Assembly: GCF_002220775.1 (NCBI RefSeq)
Contig: NZ_CP019685.1
Location: forward strand, 1,054,001-1,118,000
Length of the DNA: 64,000 nucleotides
Direction: 5' to 3'
DNA from: Campylobacter sputorum
Lineage (GTDB): Bacteria; Campylobacterota; Campylobacteria; Campylobacterales; Campylobacteraceae
In this document: positions 28,394-37,778 of the stretch, one piece after another
How the letters are laid out: each line of letters opens with the position of its first letter
Position numbering within the stretch: position 1 is the first letter of the stretch
The notes under the pieces: model-generated
Told to the model about the DNA's origin: nothing
Database searches by the model: none
The model's input: only the letters and a program-made list of their open reading frames with translations
Position numbers and translations under genes: made by a program

Positions 28394-29575
28394 ATGAACT
28401 ATAATGATGGGCTAAATTTACTTTTTTCAAAAATCAATACTTGCACTAAAAATGAATACACAAACATTGCCTCATCTTTAGGTAAAGTTTTAGCAAAAGA
28501 TATCTACGCATCAAAAGATCTTCCATGCTTTGATAATAGCGCTCTTGATGGATATGCTTTTAAATTTGATGATAAAGACACTCCATTAAACATATCACAA
28601 ATAACCATTTTTGCTGGAGATAAAACACAATACCATACAGATAAAAATGAAGCAATTCGTATAATGACTGGTGCGATAATGCCAAAAAATGCGGATACCA
28701 TAGTTCGCCTTGAAGATGCCATTATAAAAGATAATAAGCTTTTTATAGATGAAAAAACAAAGAAAAACAATGCTTTTAGATACAAAGGTGAAGAGATAAA
28801 AAGCGGAGAAATTTTACTAAAAAAAGGTACAAAAATAACTCCAAGTGAGATAATGCTTTTAGCAAGTCAAGGTATAAATGAAATTTTAGTTTTTTCAAAG
28901 CCAAGTATAGCACTTTTTTCAAGCGGAGATGAACTTGTAGAAGTTTGGGAAAATGCAAGTAGTGAGCAAATTTACAATGTAAATGCAAGTGCAATCGCAT
29001 CTTTACTTGCTTATAATGGATTTAAAAGTGTTTATAAGGGCATTATAAAAGACTCTTTAGAAGATACAAAAAAAGCTTTTTTATCAAATTTAAATTATGA
29101 TGTTTTAATTTGCTCAGGAGGAGCTAGCAAAGGCGATAAAGACTTTATGAAAGAAGCACTTTTGGGCTTAGGATATGAAGAAATTTTTGATAGATTAAAT
29201 TTAAAACCAGGTGGTCCTGTAAAAGTATTTATAAAAGATGATAAATTTGTTTTTATACTTCCAGGAAATCCCATGACAGCATTTTTTACATGTTTTTTAA
29301 TACTAATCCCAACTCTTAAAAAAATGAACGGGCAAGCGGATTTTAAACATAAAACTATCAACACCAAAATTTCAAATACTATAAAATTAAAACCACAAAG
29401 AACAAATATCATACTAGGTAATTACAATGATGGTATTTTCACGCCATATTTGGAAAACTACGGCTCAGGGATGATAAAGCCACTTACTTTAAATAATGCG
29501 ATTTGCTTATCAAATGAACAAAATTTAAAACTAGAAAGTGGTAATGAAATACAAGTAATAAAATATACATTGTGA
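28394..29575 (+). CDS. moeA: Molybdopterin molybdenumtransferase MoeA
   Basis: Inserts molybdate into molybdopterin-adenylate to finish the cofactor used by formate dehydrogenase, nitrate reductase and similar enzymes. The 393 residues have SALDGYAFK near 50, AIRIMTGAIMPKNADTIVRL (92-111), SSGDELVE near 180 and CSGGASKGDKDF near 235, then PGNPMTAF. It sits between murA and flgA with 1-base spacing on each side, a mixed but tightly packed unit. Confidence 0.94.
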   Translation: MNYNDGLNLLFSKINTCTKNEYTNIASSLGKVLAKDIYASKDLPCFDNSALDGYAFKFDDKDTPLNISQITIFAGDKTQYHTDKNEAIRIMTGAIMPKNADTIVRLEDAIIKDNKLFIDEKTKKNNAFRYKGEEIKSGEILLKKGTKITPSEIMLLASQGINEILVFSKPSIALFSSGDELVEVWENASSEQIYNVNASAIASLLAYNGFKSVYKGIIKDSLEDTKKAFLSNLNYDVLICSGGASKGDKDFMKEALLGLGYEEIFDRLNLKPGGPVKVFIKDDKFVFILPGNPMTAFFTCFLILIPTLKKMNGQADFKHKTINTKISNTIKLKPQRTNIILGNYNDGIFTPYLENYGSGMIKPLTLNNAICLSNEQNLKLESGNEIQVIKYTL

Positions 29576-30447
29576 TGAAAAAAATTATATTACTTACAAT
29601 TATCCCACTTATTTGTTTTGCAAATGTAAAAATTTTACCGCAATACTGCATAAACTCTAATTTCGTTATGCTTTATGATATAACAGAAGATCCTAAAGAT
29701 ACTGCTTTACTTTTTGATTTAAACCAAACTAGTGTTAGTAGCGAAATAATAAGACTAGAACTTGTAAAAAACGGTATAAAGTATAGAGATTTTAGCGGTG
29801 GAATTGTTAAATTTAAGCTTGATTGTTCCTTTATAGATATAGTTAAAAACAGCGTTTTAAAAGAAATTTACAAAAATTATGGTGATTTAAAGATAAATAA
29901 TTTTGATATATCCACACAAGCCAAACTTCCAGATGATTTTTTTTTATACAATATTGATTATATAAAAATCACAGATATACGAAATGAAAATGGCAAATTT
30001 ATACTTTTTTTAAAGAAAAAAAATGATACAAATAACAGAAAAATTTTCTTTTTTAAATACACACTAGATGCTAAAATCGGGGCTTTTATTGCAACAAAAG
30101 ATATAAACGCAAAGCATGTTTTAAATATTAGTGATTATAGATATGAATATATTGATTTAAAAGATTATAAAATAAACGCACTAAGCGATATACCTACAAC
30201 AAAAATTATCTCAAAACAAAAAATTAAACGAGGAAGTGTTTTAACATCAACACAATTTAGCATAATGGCAGATGTCAAAAAAAACTCAACCATAAATGCT
30301 ATTTTTATAGATAATGCGCTAAGTGTAAATGTAGAAGTTAAAGCCCTAGATAGCGGCGTTATAGGAGATATTATAAGAGTAAGAACAAATGATGGAAAAC
30401 TTTTTAATGCTAAAATTATATCAAAAAATGGAGTATTGATACAATGA
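29575..30447 (+). CDS. flgA: Flagellar P-ring assembly chaperone FlgA
   Basis: Periplasmic chaperone for FlgI during P-ring assembly. I use the ATG at 29575 (290 residues) overlapping the moeA stop as TGATG; a GTG at 29572 is also in frame. Signal peptide about 1-17 (MKKIILLTIIPLICFAN). The C-terminal SAF/ChapFlgA domain (about 175-290) has TKDINAKHVLNISDYRYEYI and the ending GDIIRVRTNDGKLFNAKII. The N-terminal half is divergent, as usual in Campylobacter. Overlaps ubiX by four bases. Confidence 0.9.
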   Translation: MKKIILLTIIPLICFANVKILPQYCINSNFVMLYDITEDPKDTALLFDLNQTSVSSEIIRLELVKNGIKYRDFSGGIVKFKLDCSFIDIVKNSVLKEIYKNYGDLKINNFDISTQAKLPDDFFLYNIDYIKITDIRNENGKFILFLKKKNDTNNRKIFFFKYTLDAKIGAFIATKDINAKHVLNISDYRYEYIDLKDYKINALSDIPTTKIISKQKIKRGSVLTSTQFSIMADVKKNSTINAIFIDNALSVNVEVKALDSGVIGDIIRVRTNDGKLFNAKIISKNGVLIQ

Positions 30448-30992
30448 AAGTATTAGTTTGTATAAGCGGTGCAAGTGGTGTAAATTTAGGAATCAAACTG
30501 CTTTTAAATTTACCAAATAATTTAGAAATTTTTGCAGTAATTAGTCAAAATGCTAAGAATGTTTTAAATATAGAAAATCATATAGTTTTTAGCAAAGATA
30601 AATTTAAAAATATTACATTTTTTGATAACAAAGACTTAGGAGCACCTGTTTCAAGTGGTTCTTTTGGTATTTCAAAAACAATAATTACACCATGTTCTAT
30701 AAATACTTTAGGCAAAATTGCATCAGGCATAAGCGATAATCTTATCGCAAGATCAGCAGCAGTTGCTATAAAAGAAAAAAAGCAACTTGTATTAGGCGTT
30801 AGAGAAATGCCGCTTTCATATATATCTCTAAATCAAATGGCTATGTTATCATCCATTGGGGTAATTATAGCACCGCCTGTTTATGCAAATTACTCAGATA
30901 TTAAATCACTTGATGATTTAGAAAACTTTTTTGTTGGAAAATGGCTTGATAGCTTAAATTTTGAACATAATTTATATAAAAAATGGAGATAA
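30444..30992 (+). CDS. ubiX: Flavin prenyltransferase UbiX
   Basis: Makes prenylated FMN, the cofactor of UbiD-type decarboxylases. The 182-residue protein has the flavin-binding SGASGVNLGIKLL (8-20), TPCSINTLGKIASGISDNL near 95 and LVLGVREMPLS (115-125). It is needed for menaquinone or futalosine-route decarboxylations by UbiD homologues encoded elsewhere. Last gene of murA-moeA-flgA-ubiX; coaD follows after 59 bases. Confidence 0.92.
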   Translation: MKVLVCISGASGVNLGIKLLLNLPNNLEIFAVISQNAKNVLNIENHIVFSKDKFKNITFFDNKDLGAPVSSGSFGISKTIITPCSINTLGKIASGISDNLIARSAAVAIKEKKQLVLGVREMPLSYISLNQMAMLSSIGVIIAPPVYANYSDIKSLDDLENFFVGKWLDSLNFEHNLYKKWR

Positions 30993-31022
30993 ATTAATGT
31001 ATAATAAAACTTTAGATAAAAT

Positions 31023-31028
31023 TATAAT
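31023..31028 (+). promoter_or_regulatory. -10 box for coaD-tmk-hisS-speA-cysE
   Basis: TATAAT 23 bases before the coaD ATG, after an A/T-rich stretch. The 59-base ubiX-coaD gap is the largest between 27124 and 36498, which supports a separate start here. Confidence 0.5.
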
Positions 31029-31051
31029 TTATTTTTTAGGTAGCAAACAAA

Positions 31052-31528
31052 ATGTTTAAATCATGTATATATCCAGGAACATTTGACCCTATAACAAACG
31101 GTCATTTGGATGTTATACAAAGAGCTAAAAAACTCTTTGATGAGGTTATAATAGCAGTTGCATTATCTGAAAATAAAAAACCATATTTTAGCTTGGAAAA
31201 ACGCATTGAGATGACAAAAATAGCCACTAAAGAAATAAAAAATATAAAAGTAGTTGGCTTTGATAATCTACTAGTTGATTTTGCCAAAGAAAACGGTATA
31301 AACACAATCATAAGGGGACTTAGGGCTGTTAGCGATTTTGAATACGAACTACAAATGGGGTATGCAAATACTGCACTATGGAACAATATAGAAACGGTTT
31401 ATCTAATGCCATCTTTAAAATATGCATTTGTAAGCAGCTCAGTGGTGAGATCTATTTTTTTACATGGTGGCGATGTTTCAAGCGTAGTACCAAAAGAAAT
31501 TTTACATATGTTGGATGAAAAATGTTAG
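31052..31528 (+). CDS. coaD: Phosphopantetheine adenylyltransferase
   Basis: Fourth step of coenzyme A synthesis: adenylates 4'-phosphopantetheine. The 158-residue nucleotidyltransferase has YPGTFDPITNGHLDVI (7-22; Thr10, His18 of the HxGH-like site), IIRGLRAVSDFEYE near 87 and the ISSTxxR-like FVSSSVVRSI near 125. Overlaps tmk by seven bases. Confidence 0.96.
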   Translation: MFKSCIYPGTFDPITNGHLDVIQRAKKLFDEVIIAVALSENKKPYFSLEKRIEMTKIATKEIKNIKVVGFDNLLVDFAKENGINTIIRGLRAVSDFEYELQMGYANTALWNNIETVYLMPSLKYAFVSSSVVRSIFLHGGDVSSVVPKEILHMLDEKC

Positions 31529-32103
31529 TAACCATAGAAGGAATTGACGGAGTTGGCAAAAGCACTCAAATATCACTTTTAGCAGATATTTACAAAGACG
31601 CTATAATCACAAAAGAGCCAGGTGGAACAAATTTTGGAAACAAAATAAGAGAGTTTTTATTGAAAAATAGTGGTAAAATATCATACAAATCTGAACTTTT
31701 ACTATTTTTAGCAGATAGAGCACAACATTATGATGAGATTATAAAACCTAATAAAAATAAAATGATTTTTAGCGATAGAGGCTTTATATCAGGGATTGCT
31801 TATGCTATGGCAAATGATCCTACACTAGATATAGAAAAACTTATAAAATTTAACGAATTTGTCCTAGATAATGATTTTGGAGATAAATTTATATTTTTAA
31901 AAGCAAATTTTGATATTTTAGAAAATAGACTTAATTTAAGAAATTTAGATAGCATTGAAAAACGAGGATTAGAATATTTAAAAAGAGTTGAACACTATAT
32001 GGAAATTTTATTTAAAAATAGTAAATTTGATGTTTTAAGTATTGATTCAACTCTTGAGATACAGACTATCCATAAACAAATTCTGGAGTTTATAAATGAT
32101 TAA
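31522..32103 (+). CDS. tmk: Thymidylate kinase
   Basis: Phosphorylates dTMP to dTDP for DNA synthesis. The 193 residues have the P-loop EGIDGVGKSTQ (6-16), EPGGTNFG near 34 and the DRG motif in FSDRGFISGIAYA near 82. The overlaps with coaD (7 bases) and hisS (8 bases) point to coupled translation. Confidence 0.95.
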   Translation: MLVTIEGIDGVGKSTQISLLADIYKDAIITKEPGGTNFGNKIREFLLKNSGKISYKSELLLFLADRAQHYDEIIKPNKNKMIFSDRGFISGIAYAMANDPTLDIEKLIKFNEFVLDNDFGDKFIFLKANFDILENRLNLRNLDSIEKRGLEYLKRVEHYMEILFKNSKFDVLSIDSTLEIQTIHKQILEFIND

Positions 32104-33337
32104 AGCACTTAGAGGTATGAATGACATACTAAATGAAAAAGCCCAAATTTACAAACATATCATAGAAGTTTGTGAAAGCGTTGCTTTAAATTTTGGATAT
32201 AGTTTTATTGAAACACCAAAACTTGAAAACACTTCTCTTTTTAAAAGAAGTGTTGGCGAGAGTAGTGATATTGTTGGAAAAGAAATGTATGAATTTACAG
32301 ACAAAGGCGGAAATGATGTTTGTTTAAGACCAGAAGGAACAGCAGGCGTTGTTAGAGCTTTTATAGAACATAAATTTGATAAAACAAGTGGTGTTAAAAG
32401 ATATTTTTATCACGGAAGTATGTTTAGATACGAAAGACCGCAAAAAGGTCGTTTGAGAGAATTTCATCAATTTGGCATAGAATGCTTTGGAGAAAATAGC
32501 ATTTATGAAGATGCTAGTGTTATCATAATAGGTGCTAAAATACTGCAAAAATTAGGCATAAAAACAGCTCTAAAAATAAACTCGCTAGGCGATAAAAATT
32601 GTATGCCCGAATATAAAAATAAACTTGTTGCTTTTCTAAACAATATACAAGATGAACTTTGCGAAGATTGCAAAAGACGCATACAAACAAATCCAATAAG
32701 AGTTTTAGATTGTAAAGTCGATCATTGTAAGGAAGTTTTACAAAATGCACCGCTTATTATAGATAATCTAAGTAAAGAGTGCGAAAGTGAATTTAAAAAA
32801 CTACAAGAAATTTTAACAAAAAACGGCATTAAATTTGAAATAGATCCAAAACTTGTGCGCGGACTTGATTATTATACAAAAACAGCTTTTGAGTTTGTTA
32901 GCGATGAAATAGGCTCACAAAGTGCAGTTTTAGGTGGCGGAAGATATGATAATTTAGTTGAATTTTTAGGTGGAAAATCAACATATGGCGTAGGATTTGC
33001 CCTTGGTATAGAAAGAATAATGGAAATTTTATCTTCTAAAGACTACAAAATACAAAGAAAAAAAATATATTTATGCGCTTTAGATGATAAATTTATAGAT
33101 CAAATTTATACTCTTTGCTTAAATTTAAGAGATGAATATGAAGTAGAAATATCTTATGAGGCAAAAAATGCAACAAAACACTTAAAAAATGCTGACAATA
33201 TAAATGCTAATGTGTTTTTGTGCGTGGGAGAAGATGAAGCAAAAAACAGCGAAATTTGGTATAAAAATTTACAAAATAAACAAGATAAAAAGATCAAAAT
33301 TTCAGATATAAAACAAGAATTGAAGGCAAATTTATGA
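32096..33337 (+). CDS. hisS: Histidyl-tRNA synthetase
   Basis: Class II synthetase charging tRNA-His. At 413 residues it is normal length. It begins MIKALRGMNDIL, has class II motif 2 (FYHGSMFRYERPQKGRLREF, near 105-124), the histidine-specific RGLDYYTKTAFEF near 262 and motif 3 GVGFALGIERIMEIL near 304, then an anticodon-binding domain. Overlaps speA by four bases. Confidence 0.97.
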   Translation: MIKALRGMNDILNEKAQIYKHIIEVCESVALNFGYSFIETPKLENTSLFKRSVGESSDIVGKEMYEFTDKGGNDVCLRPEGTAGVVRAFIEHKFDKTSGVKRYFYHGSMFRYERPQKGRLREFHQFGIECFGENSIYEDASVIIIGAKILQKLGIKTALKINSLGDKNCMPEYKNKLVAFLNNIQDELCEDCKRRIQTNPIRVLDCKVDHCKEVLQNAPLIIDNLSKECESEFKKLQEILTKNGIKFEIDPKLVRGLDYYTKTAFEFVSDEIGSQSAVLGGGRYDNLVEFLGGKSTYGVGFALGIERIMEILSSKDYKIQRKKIYLCALDDKFIDQIYTLCLNLRDEYEVEISYEAKNATKHLKNADNINANVFLCVGEDEAKNSEIWYKNLQNKQDKKIKISDIKQELKANL

Positions 33338-35175
33338 ATGATTATGGTCTTAGTATTTGGGGTAATTCAAATTTTACAATAGATGGCGGTGGTAGAGTCT
33401 GCTTAAATACAGATTTTAAACCAGCTTTGATAGATATGATAAACGATATTAGGCAAGATGGTATAAGAGGACCGATATTGCTTAGATTTCCACATCTCAT
33501 CAAAAAGCAAATAGTTGAAATTTATTCAAATTTTGAAAGAGCTAGAAAAGAATTTGATTACAATGGCAATTTTAGTGCAGTTTATCCGCTTAAAGTAAAT
33601 CAATATCCAGGTTTTGTAAAAAACTTAGTTAAGATAGGAAATCCCTATAAATATGGACTAGAAGCTGGAAGTAAGGCTGAACTTTTATTAGCAATGGCAT
33701 ACAATAACTTTGAAGCACCAATTACAGTAAATGGTTTTAAAGATAAAGAGCTAATAAATATAGGTTTTATAGCAGCAGAAATGGGGCACAATATAACTCT
33801 TACCATTGAAGGGTTAAGCGAACTAAAAGGGATAATTGAAACTGCCAAAGAAAGATTTAAGCCAAAACCAAATATTGGTCTTAGAATAAGGCTTCACAGC
33901 TCTGGAAGCGGTGCTTGGGCAAAAAGTGCTGGCATTAACTCTAAATTTGGTTTAACATCAACAGAGTTAATAGAAGCTATGAATTTATTAAAAGAGGCAA
34001 ATTTACTTGATAAATTTACAATGATACATTTTCATATAGGTTCTCAAATAAACGAAATTCATCCTCTTAAAAAAGCCTTAACTGAAGCTGGAAATATATA
34101 TGCAGAACTTAGAAAAATGGGAGCAAAAAATCTAAAAGCCATAAATTTAGGCGGTGGATTAGCTGTCGAATACTCACAAATGAAAGAAAACTCTCTTAGA
34201 AACTATACGCTAAGAGAGTATGCAAATGATGTTGTATTTTTACTAAAAACAATATCAAATCAAAAAAAAGTTGAAGAACCAAATATATTTATAGAATCTG
34301 GCAGATATGTCTCTGCAAATCACGCTGTTTTAGTTGCACCTGTTTTAGAGCTATTCTCGCAAGAGTACTCAGAGGATAAAATATGTCTTAAAAAAACAAA
34401 TCCTCCGCTTATAACAGAACTTTATGATTTATATCAAAACATAAAACCAACAAATGCTCTTGAATATCTTCACGACTCAATAGCTCATATGGAAAGCGTT
34501 TTAACACTATTTGATTTAGGATATGCTGATTTACAAGATAGATCAAACGCGGAAATACTTGCAAATCTTATAATGAAAAAAGCAGTTGCAATGCTTGGAA
34601 ATAAACAAAATTTTAGTGATTTATCAAAAATACAAAATGAAGTGCAAGAGCGGTATCTTGTAAATTTCTCATTATTTCAATCTTTACCAGATTTTTGGGG
34701 ATTAAAACAGCATTTTCCAATAATGCCCCTTGAAAAACTTGACGAACGCCCAAACAGATCGGCTTCCATTTGGGATATAACTTGTGATAGTGATGGAGAA
34801 ATTCCTTTTGATACAAACAAGAATCAACTTTTTTTACACGATATTGATATACAAAACGAAAACTATTATCTAGGATTTTTCTTAGTTGGTGCCTATCAAG
34901 AAGTTTTAGGAATGAATCACAATCTTTTTACTCATCCAACTGAAGCTACAATAACACTAAAAGAAAATGGTGGTTATGAAATATCAGATGTATTAGAATC
35001 ACAATCAGTTCTTGACATTTTAGAAGATATGGATTATGATGTTTATGAGATAAGAGACACTTTAAATGAGAGAATCGAAAAATCAGAGCTTGTTGATGAA
35101 AAACAAAAAAAACATATTTTAGGTGAATTATATCTATTTTTAAATGATAATGGATACCTAAAAACCATAGGTTGA
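33334..35175 (+). CDS. speA: Biosynthetic arginine decarboxylase
   Basis: PLP enzyme making agmatine from arginine, the start of putrescine synthesis. The 613 residues match the large fold-III SpeA type, with the PLP lysine Lys87 in VYPLKVNQYPG, FHIGSQI near 236 and the glycine-rich INLGGGLAVEY near 270. Agmatine made here would feed AguA and AguB at 4299-7067. Overlaps hisS; cysE follows after three bases. Confidence 0.95.
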   Translation: MNDYGLSIWGNSNFTIDGGGRVCLNTDFKPALIDMINDIRQDGIRGPILLRFPHLIKKQIVEIYSNFERARKEFDYNGNFSAVYPLKVNQYPGFVKNLVKIGNPYKYGLEAGSKAELLLAMAYNNFEAPITVNGFKDKELINIGFIAAEMGHNITLTIEGLSELKGIIETAKERFKPKPNIGLRIRLHSSGSGAWAKSAGINSKFGLTSTELIEAMNLLKEANLLDKFTMIHFHIGSQINEIHPLKKALTEAGNIYAELRKMGAKNLKAINLGGGLAVEYSQMKENSLRNYTLREYANDVVFLLKTISNQKKVEEPNIFIESGRYVSANHAVLVAPVLELFSQEYSEDKICLKKTNPPLITELYDLYQNIKPTNALEYLHDSIAHMESVLTLFDLGYADLQDRSNAEILANLIMKKAVAMLGNKQNFSDLSKIQNEVQERYLVNFSLFQSLPDFWGLKQHFPIMPLEKLDERPNRSASIWDITCDSDGEIPFDTNKNQLFLHDIDIQNENYYLGFFLVGAYQEVLGMNHNLFTHPTEATITLKENGGYEISDVLESQSVLDILEDMDYDVYEIRDTLNERIEKSELVDEKQKKHILGELYLFLNDNGYLKTIG

Positions 35176-35178
35176 TAC

Positions 35179-35871
35179 ATGGAATTTTTAAATATTATAA
35201 AAGAAGATTTTTTAGAACCAAAAAGGCAAGATCCAGCTTTTAATAGCTTACTAGAGATATTTTTTAACTATCCTGGGGTTTGGGCTATTATAAACCATCG
35301 TTTTGCACATTTTTTCCATACTAAAGGATTTAAAAGATTGGCTAGAATTATGGCTGGAATTTCAAGATTTTTCACAGGAGTTGATATTCACCCTGGTGCA
35401 AAAGTAGGGAGAAGAGTTTTTTTAGATCACGCAACTGGAATTGTTATAGGAGAAACTGCCGAAATTGGTGATAGAGTATTGTTATATCAAGGCGTAACAT
35501 TAGGTGGCGTTAGTTTAGATAAAGGAAAACGCCACCCTACCTTAAAAGAAGGTGTTGTAGTTGGTGCTGGAGCTAAAATTTTAGGAAATATCACAATAGG
35601 TAAAAACTCTAAAATAGGAGCAAATTCAGTTGTAGTAAAAAGTGTTCCACCAAATTGCACTGCTGTTGGAATTCCTGCTACAGTACTTGGAGGTTGTGAT
35701 AAAACACCTCTTTCTCATAATAAAATTCCAAATATAAACAAAGAGCTATTTGAATATCTTGTAAAAAGAATTTCAATAATCGAAGAAATTTTACATAAAG
35801 ACAACGAAGACATATTATCAAAAGACAAAGCTTTAGAAGAGTTATATAAAAACTATATTATTAAAAATTAA
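35179..35871 (+). CDS. cysE: Serine O-acetyltransferase
   Basis: Makes O-acetylserine from serine and acetyl-CoA for cysteine synthesis. The 230 residues have a helical N-terminal part and a left-handed beta helix with hexapeptide repeats (DIHPGAKVGRRVFLDHATG, then GIVIGETAEIGDRVLLYQ). His158-region VVVGAGAKILGNITIG and the C-terminal tail follow. It is shorter than E. coli CysE at the N-terminus, matching the short class in epsilon-proteobacteria. Last well-known gene of the coaD cluster. Confidence 0.94.
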   Translation: MEFLNIIKEDFLEPKRQDPAFNSLLEIFFNYPGVWAIINHRFAHFFHTKGFKRLARIMAGISRFFTGVDIHPGAKVGRRVFLDHATGIVIGETAEIGDRVLLYQGVTLGGVSLDKGKRHPTLKEGVVVGAGAKILGNITIGKNSKIGANSVVVKSVPPNCTAVGIPATVLGGCDKTPLSHNKIPNINKELFEYLVKRISIIEEILHKDNEDILSKDKALEELYKNYIIKN

Positions 35872-35898
35872 AAAGTTTTAGAAAAAAGGGTTAAATTT

Positions 35899-36498
35899 AT
35901 GAATTTAATAAAACATATTTTAATATTTTTAATAATGAGTTTTATTTTACTTACCATAATGCTTGTATCATACGCTAATATAAATATTGAAGATATAAAC
36001 GATATAGTAAGCGAATATTCGTTTATTGAAATTTCACAAGAAATAATAATTTTTATTATTATTTGTATATATTTTTATATAGCAAAAAAAATATATATTT
36101 TAAAACATATTTGCATACTTATAGGATCATTTTTTATTTGTATATTAATAAGAGAGTTTGATTTCTTATTTGATATATTGCATCATGGTTCTTGGTTTTA
36201 TTTTACTATTTTAACAACTATTACTGGCACAATACTTGCTTTGAGAGATAAAAATAAACTTTTAAATGGCTTTGAATACTATAAAAACTTACCATATTTT
36301 GGCATGATGATATCTGGACTTTTAACAATATTAGTATTTTCAAGATTATTTGGAACAACTATGTTTTGGAATATATTCTTACCGGATAATTATGCAAATA
36401 TTGTCAAAAATATAGTTCAAGAAGGAAGTGAGTTTTTTGGATATATATTATGTTTATTTTCAAGTATATACTTTATGATTAAAACAAGAAAAAAATAG
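35899..36498 (+). CDS. Unknown membrane protein
   Basis: I do not recognise this family. The 199 residues contain about six hydrophobic segments (roughly 4-26, 44-62, 66-84, 96-112, 133-150, 175-193). Charged residues near the membrane stand out: IREFDFLFDILHHGSWFYF (85-103) in a loop and NIVQEGSEFFGYILCLFSS (about 171-189) at the last helix. Paired His (H97, H98) with nearby Asp and Glu could bind a metal or heme. The gene starts 27 bases after cysE; it is probably co-transcribed. Confidence 0.7.
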   Translation: MNLIKHILIFLIMSFILLTIMLVSYANINIEDINDIVSEYSFIEISQEIIIFIIICIYFYIAKKIYILKHICILIGSFFICILIREFDFLFDILHHGSWFYFTILTTITGTILALRDKNKLLNGFEYYKNLPYFGMMISGLLTILVFSRLFGTTMFWNIFLPDNYANIVKNIVQEGSEFFGYILCLFSSIYFMIKTRKK

Positions 36499-36504
36499 TA
36501 TAAT
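36499..36504 (+). promoter_or_regulatory. -10 box for aspB
   Basis: TATAAT starting right after the stop of the membrane-protein gene and 45 bases before the aminotransferase ATG. No -35 consensus. Confidence 0.45.
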
Positions 36505-36549
36505 AATTATGTTTTAAATTTACTACATTGATTTCATAAAGGATATCTA

Positions 36550-37728
36550 ATGAATATACATCTCGCAAATAGAGCTAAATCTATCAAAGAATCTGTAACA
36601 ATAGCAATAAGTGCAAAAGCAAAAGAAATGAAAGCTAATGGCATAGATGTTATAAGTTTGAGTGCAGGAGAACCAGACTTTGATACGCCAGAGATAATAA
36701 AAAGTGCCGTAAAAGTTGCTTTATCACAAGGTTGTTCAAAATATACTCCAATACCAGGAACTCTTGAGGTTTTACAAGCTATAAAAACAAAACTAAAAAA
36801 AGACAATAATTTAGAATATGAAACAAATGAAATAATAACTAATGTTGGTGCTAAACACTCTATTTTCAATATAATTCAAGCTATGATAGAGCAAGGCGAT
36901 GAAGTTATTATACCAGCACCTTACTGGGTAAGTTATCCTGAGATAGTTAAATTTGCAGGCGGAACACCAGTGATTATAAATACAGATGAGAGTAGTAAAT
37001 TTAAGATTACAGCTGAGCAGCTAAAAAACGCTATTACTACAAAAAGTAAATTACTCATATTAAATTCCCCAAGCAATCCAACAGGTTCAATATATACAAA
37101 AGAAGAATTAAGTCAATTTGCCAAAATACTAAAAGATACAGATATAGTTGTAATCAGCGATGAAATTTATGAAAAATTAGTATTTGATGGAGAATTTTGT
37201 GCAACAGCAAGTATAAGCGAAGATATGTTAAAACGCACAATAACTATAAATGGGCTTAGTAAATGTGGTGCAATGCCAGGATGGAGATTTGGCTATATGG
37301 CTTGCAAGATACCAGAACTTACAAAAGCTGTTAAATCTATACAAAGCCAAAGCACATCAAATATAAGTTCTATTGTTCAAGCAGGAGCAATTCCTGGACT
37401 ACTTGGCGAATCAAACGAAGATATAGCAAAAATGAATAAAGCTTACAAAGAACGAAGAGACTACGCTGTAAAAGCAATAAACGATATAAAAGGATTAAAA
37501 GCATTAAAGCCAGATGGAGCTTTTTATATATTTGTAAATTGTAGTGAGATAGAAAAAGATTCTATGAAATTTTGTAAAGATATGTTAAGCGAAGCTAAAG
37601 TAGCGGCTGTTCCAGGCATAGGATTTGGATTAGATGGATATTTTAGAATGTCTTATGCAACAGATTTAGATAGTATCAAAAAAGCCATAGATAGAATCGC
37701 TAAATTTGTTGAAAGCTACAAAAAATAG
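36550..37728 (+). CDS. aspB: Aspartate aminotransferase (type I-gamma)
   Basis: PLP enzyme exchanging amino groups between aspartate and 2-oxoglutarate. The 392-residue fold-type I protein has the PLP lysine Lys238 in INGLSKCGAMPGWRFGYM and the substrate arginine region YFRMSYAT near the C-terminus, plus NSPSNPTGS (172-180). The I-gamma form may also accept prephenate. It closes a plus-strand run and is followed by a strong terminator. Confidence 0.93.
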   Translation: MNIHLANRAKSIKESVTIAISAKAKEMKANGIDVISLSAGEPDFDTPEIIKSAVKVALSQGCSKYTPIPGTLEVLQAIKTKLKKDNNLEYETNEIITNVGAKHSIFNIIQAMIEQGDEVIIPAPYWVSYPEIVKFAGGTPVIINTDESSKFKITAEQLKNAITTKSKLLILNSPSNPTGSIYTKEELSQFAKILKDTDIVVISDEIYEKLVFDGEFCATASISEDMLKRTITINGLSKCGAMPGWRFGYMACKIPELTKAVKSIQSQSTSNISSIVQAGAIPGLLGESNEDIAKMNKAYKERRDYAVKAINDIKGLKALKPDGAFYIFVNCSEIEKDSMKFCKDMLSEAKVAAVPGIGFGLDGYFRMSYATDLDSIKKAIDRIAKFVESYKK

Positions 37729-37733
37729 AAATT

Positions 37734-37767
37734 TAGTAAGCTTTTAAATAAAGCTTACTATTTTATT
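37734..37767 (+). terminator. Intrinsic terminator of aspB
   Basis: TAGTAAGCTTT, five-base loop, AAAGCTTACTA, then TTTTATT. A perfect 11-base stem six bases after the aspB stop. It also lies eleven bases beyond the convergent proC stop and may serve both strands. Confidence 0.85.
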
Positions 37768-37778
37768 AACATATAAAT

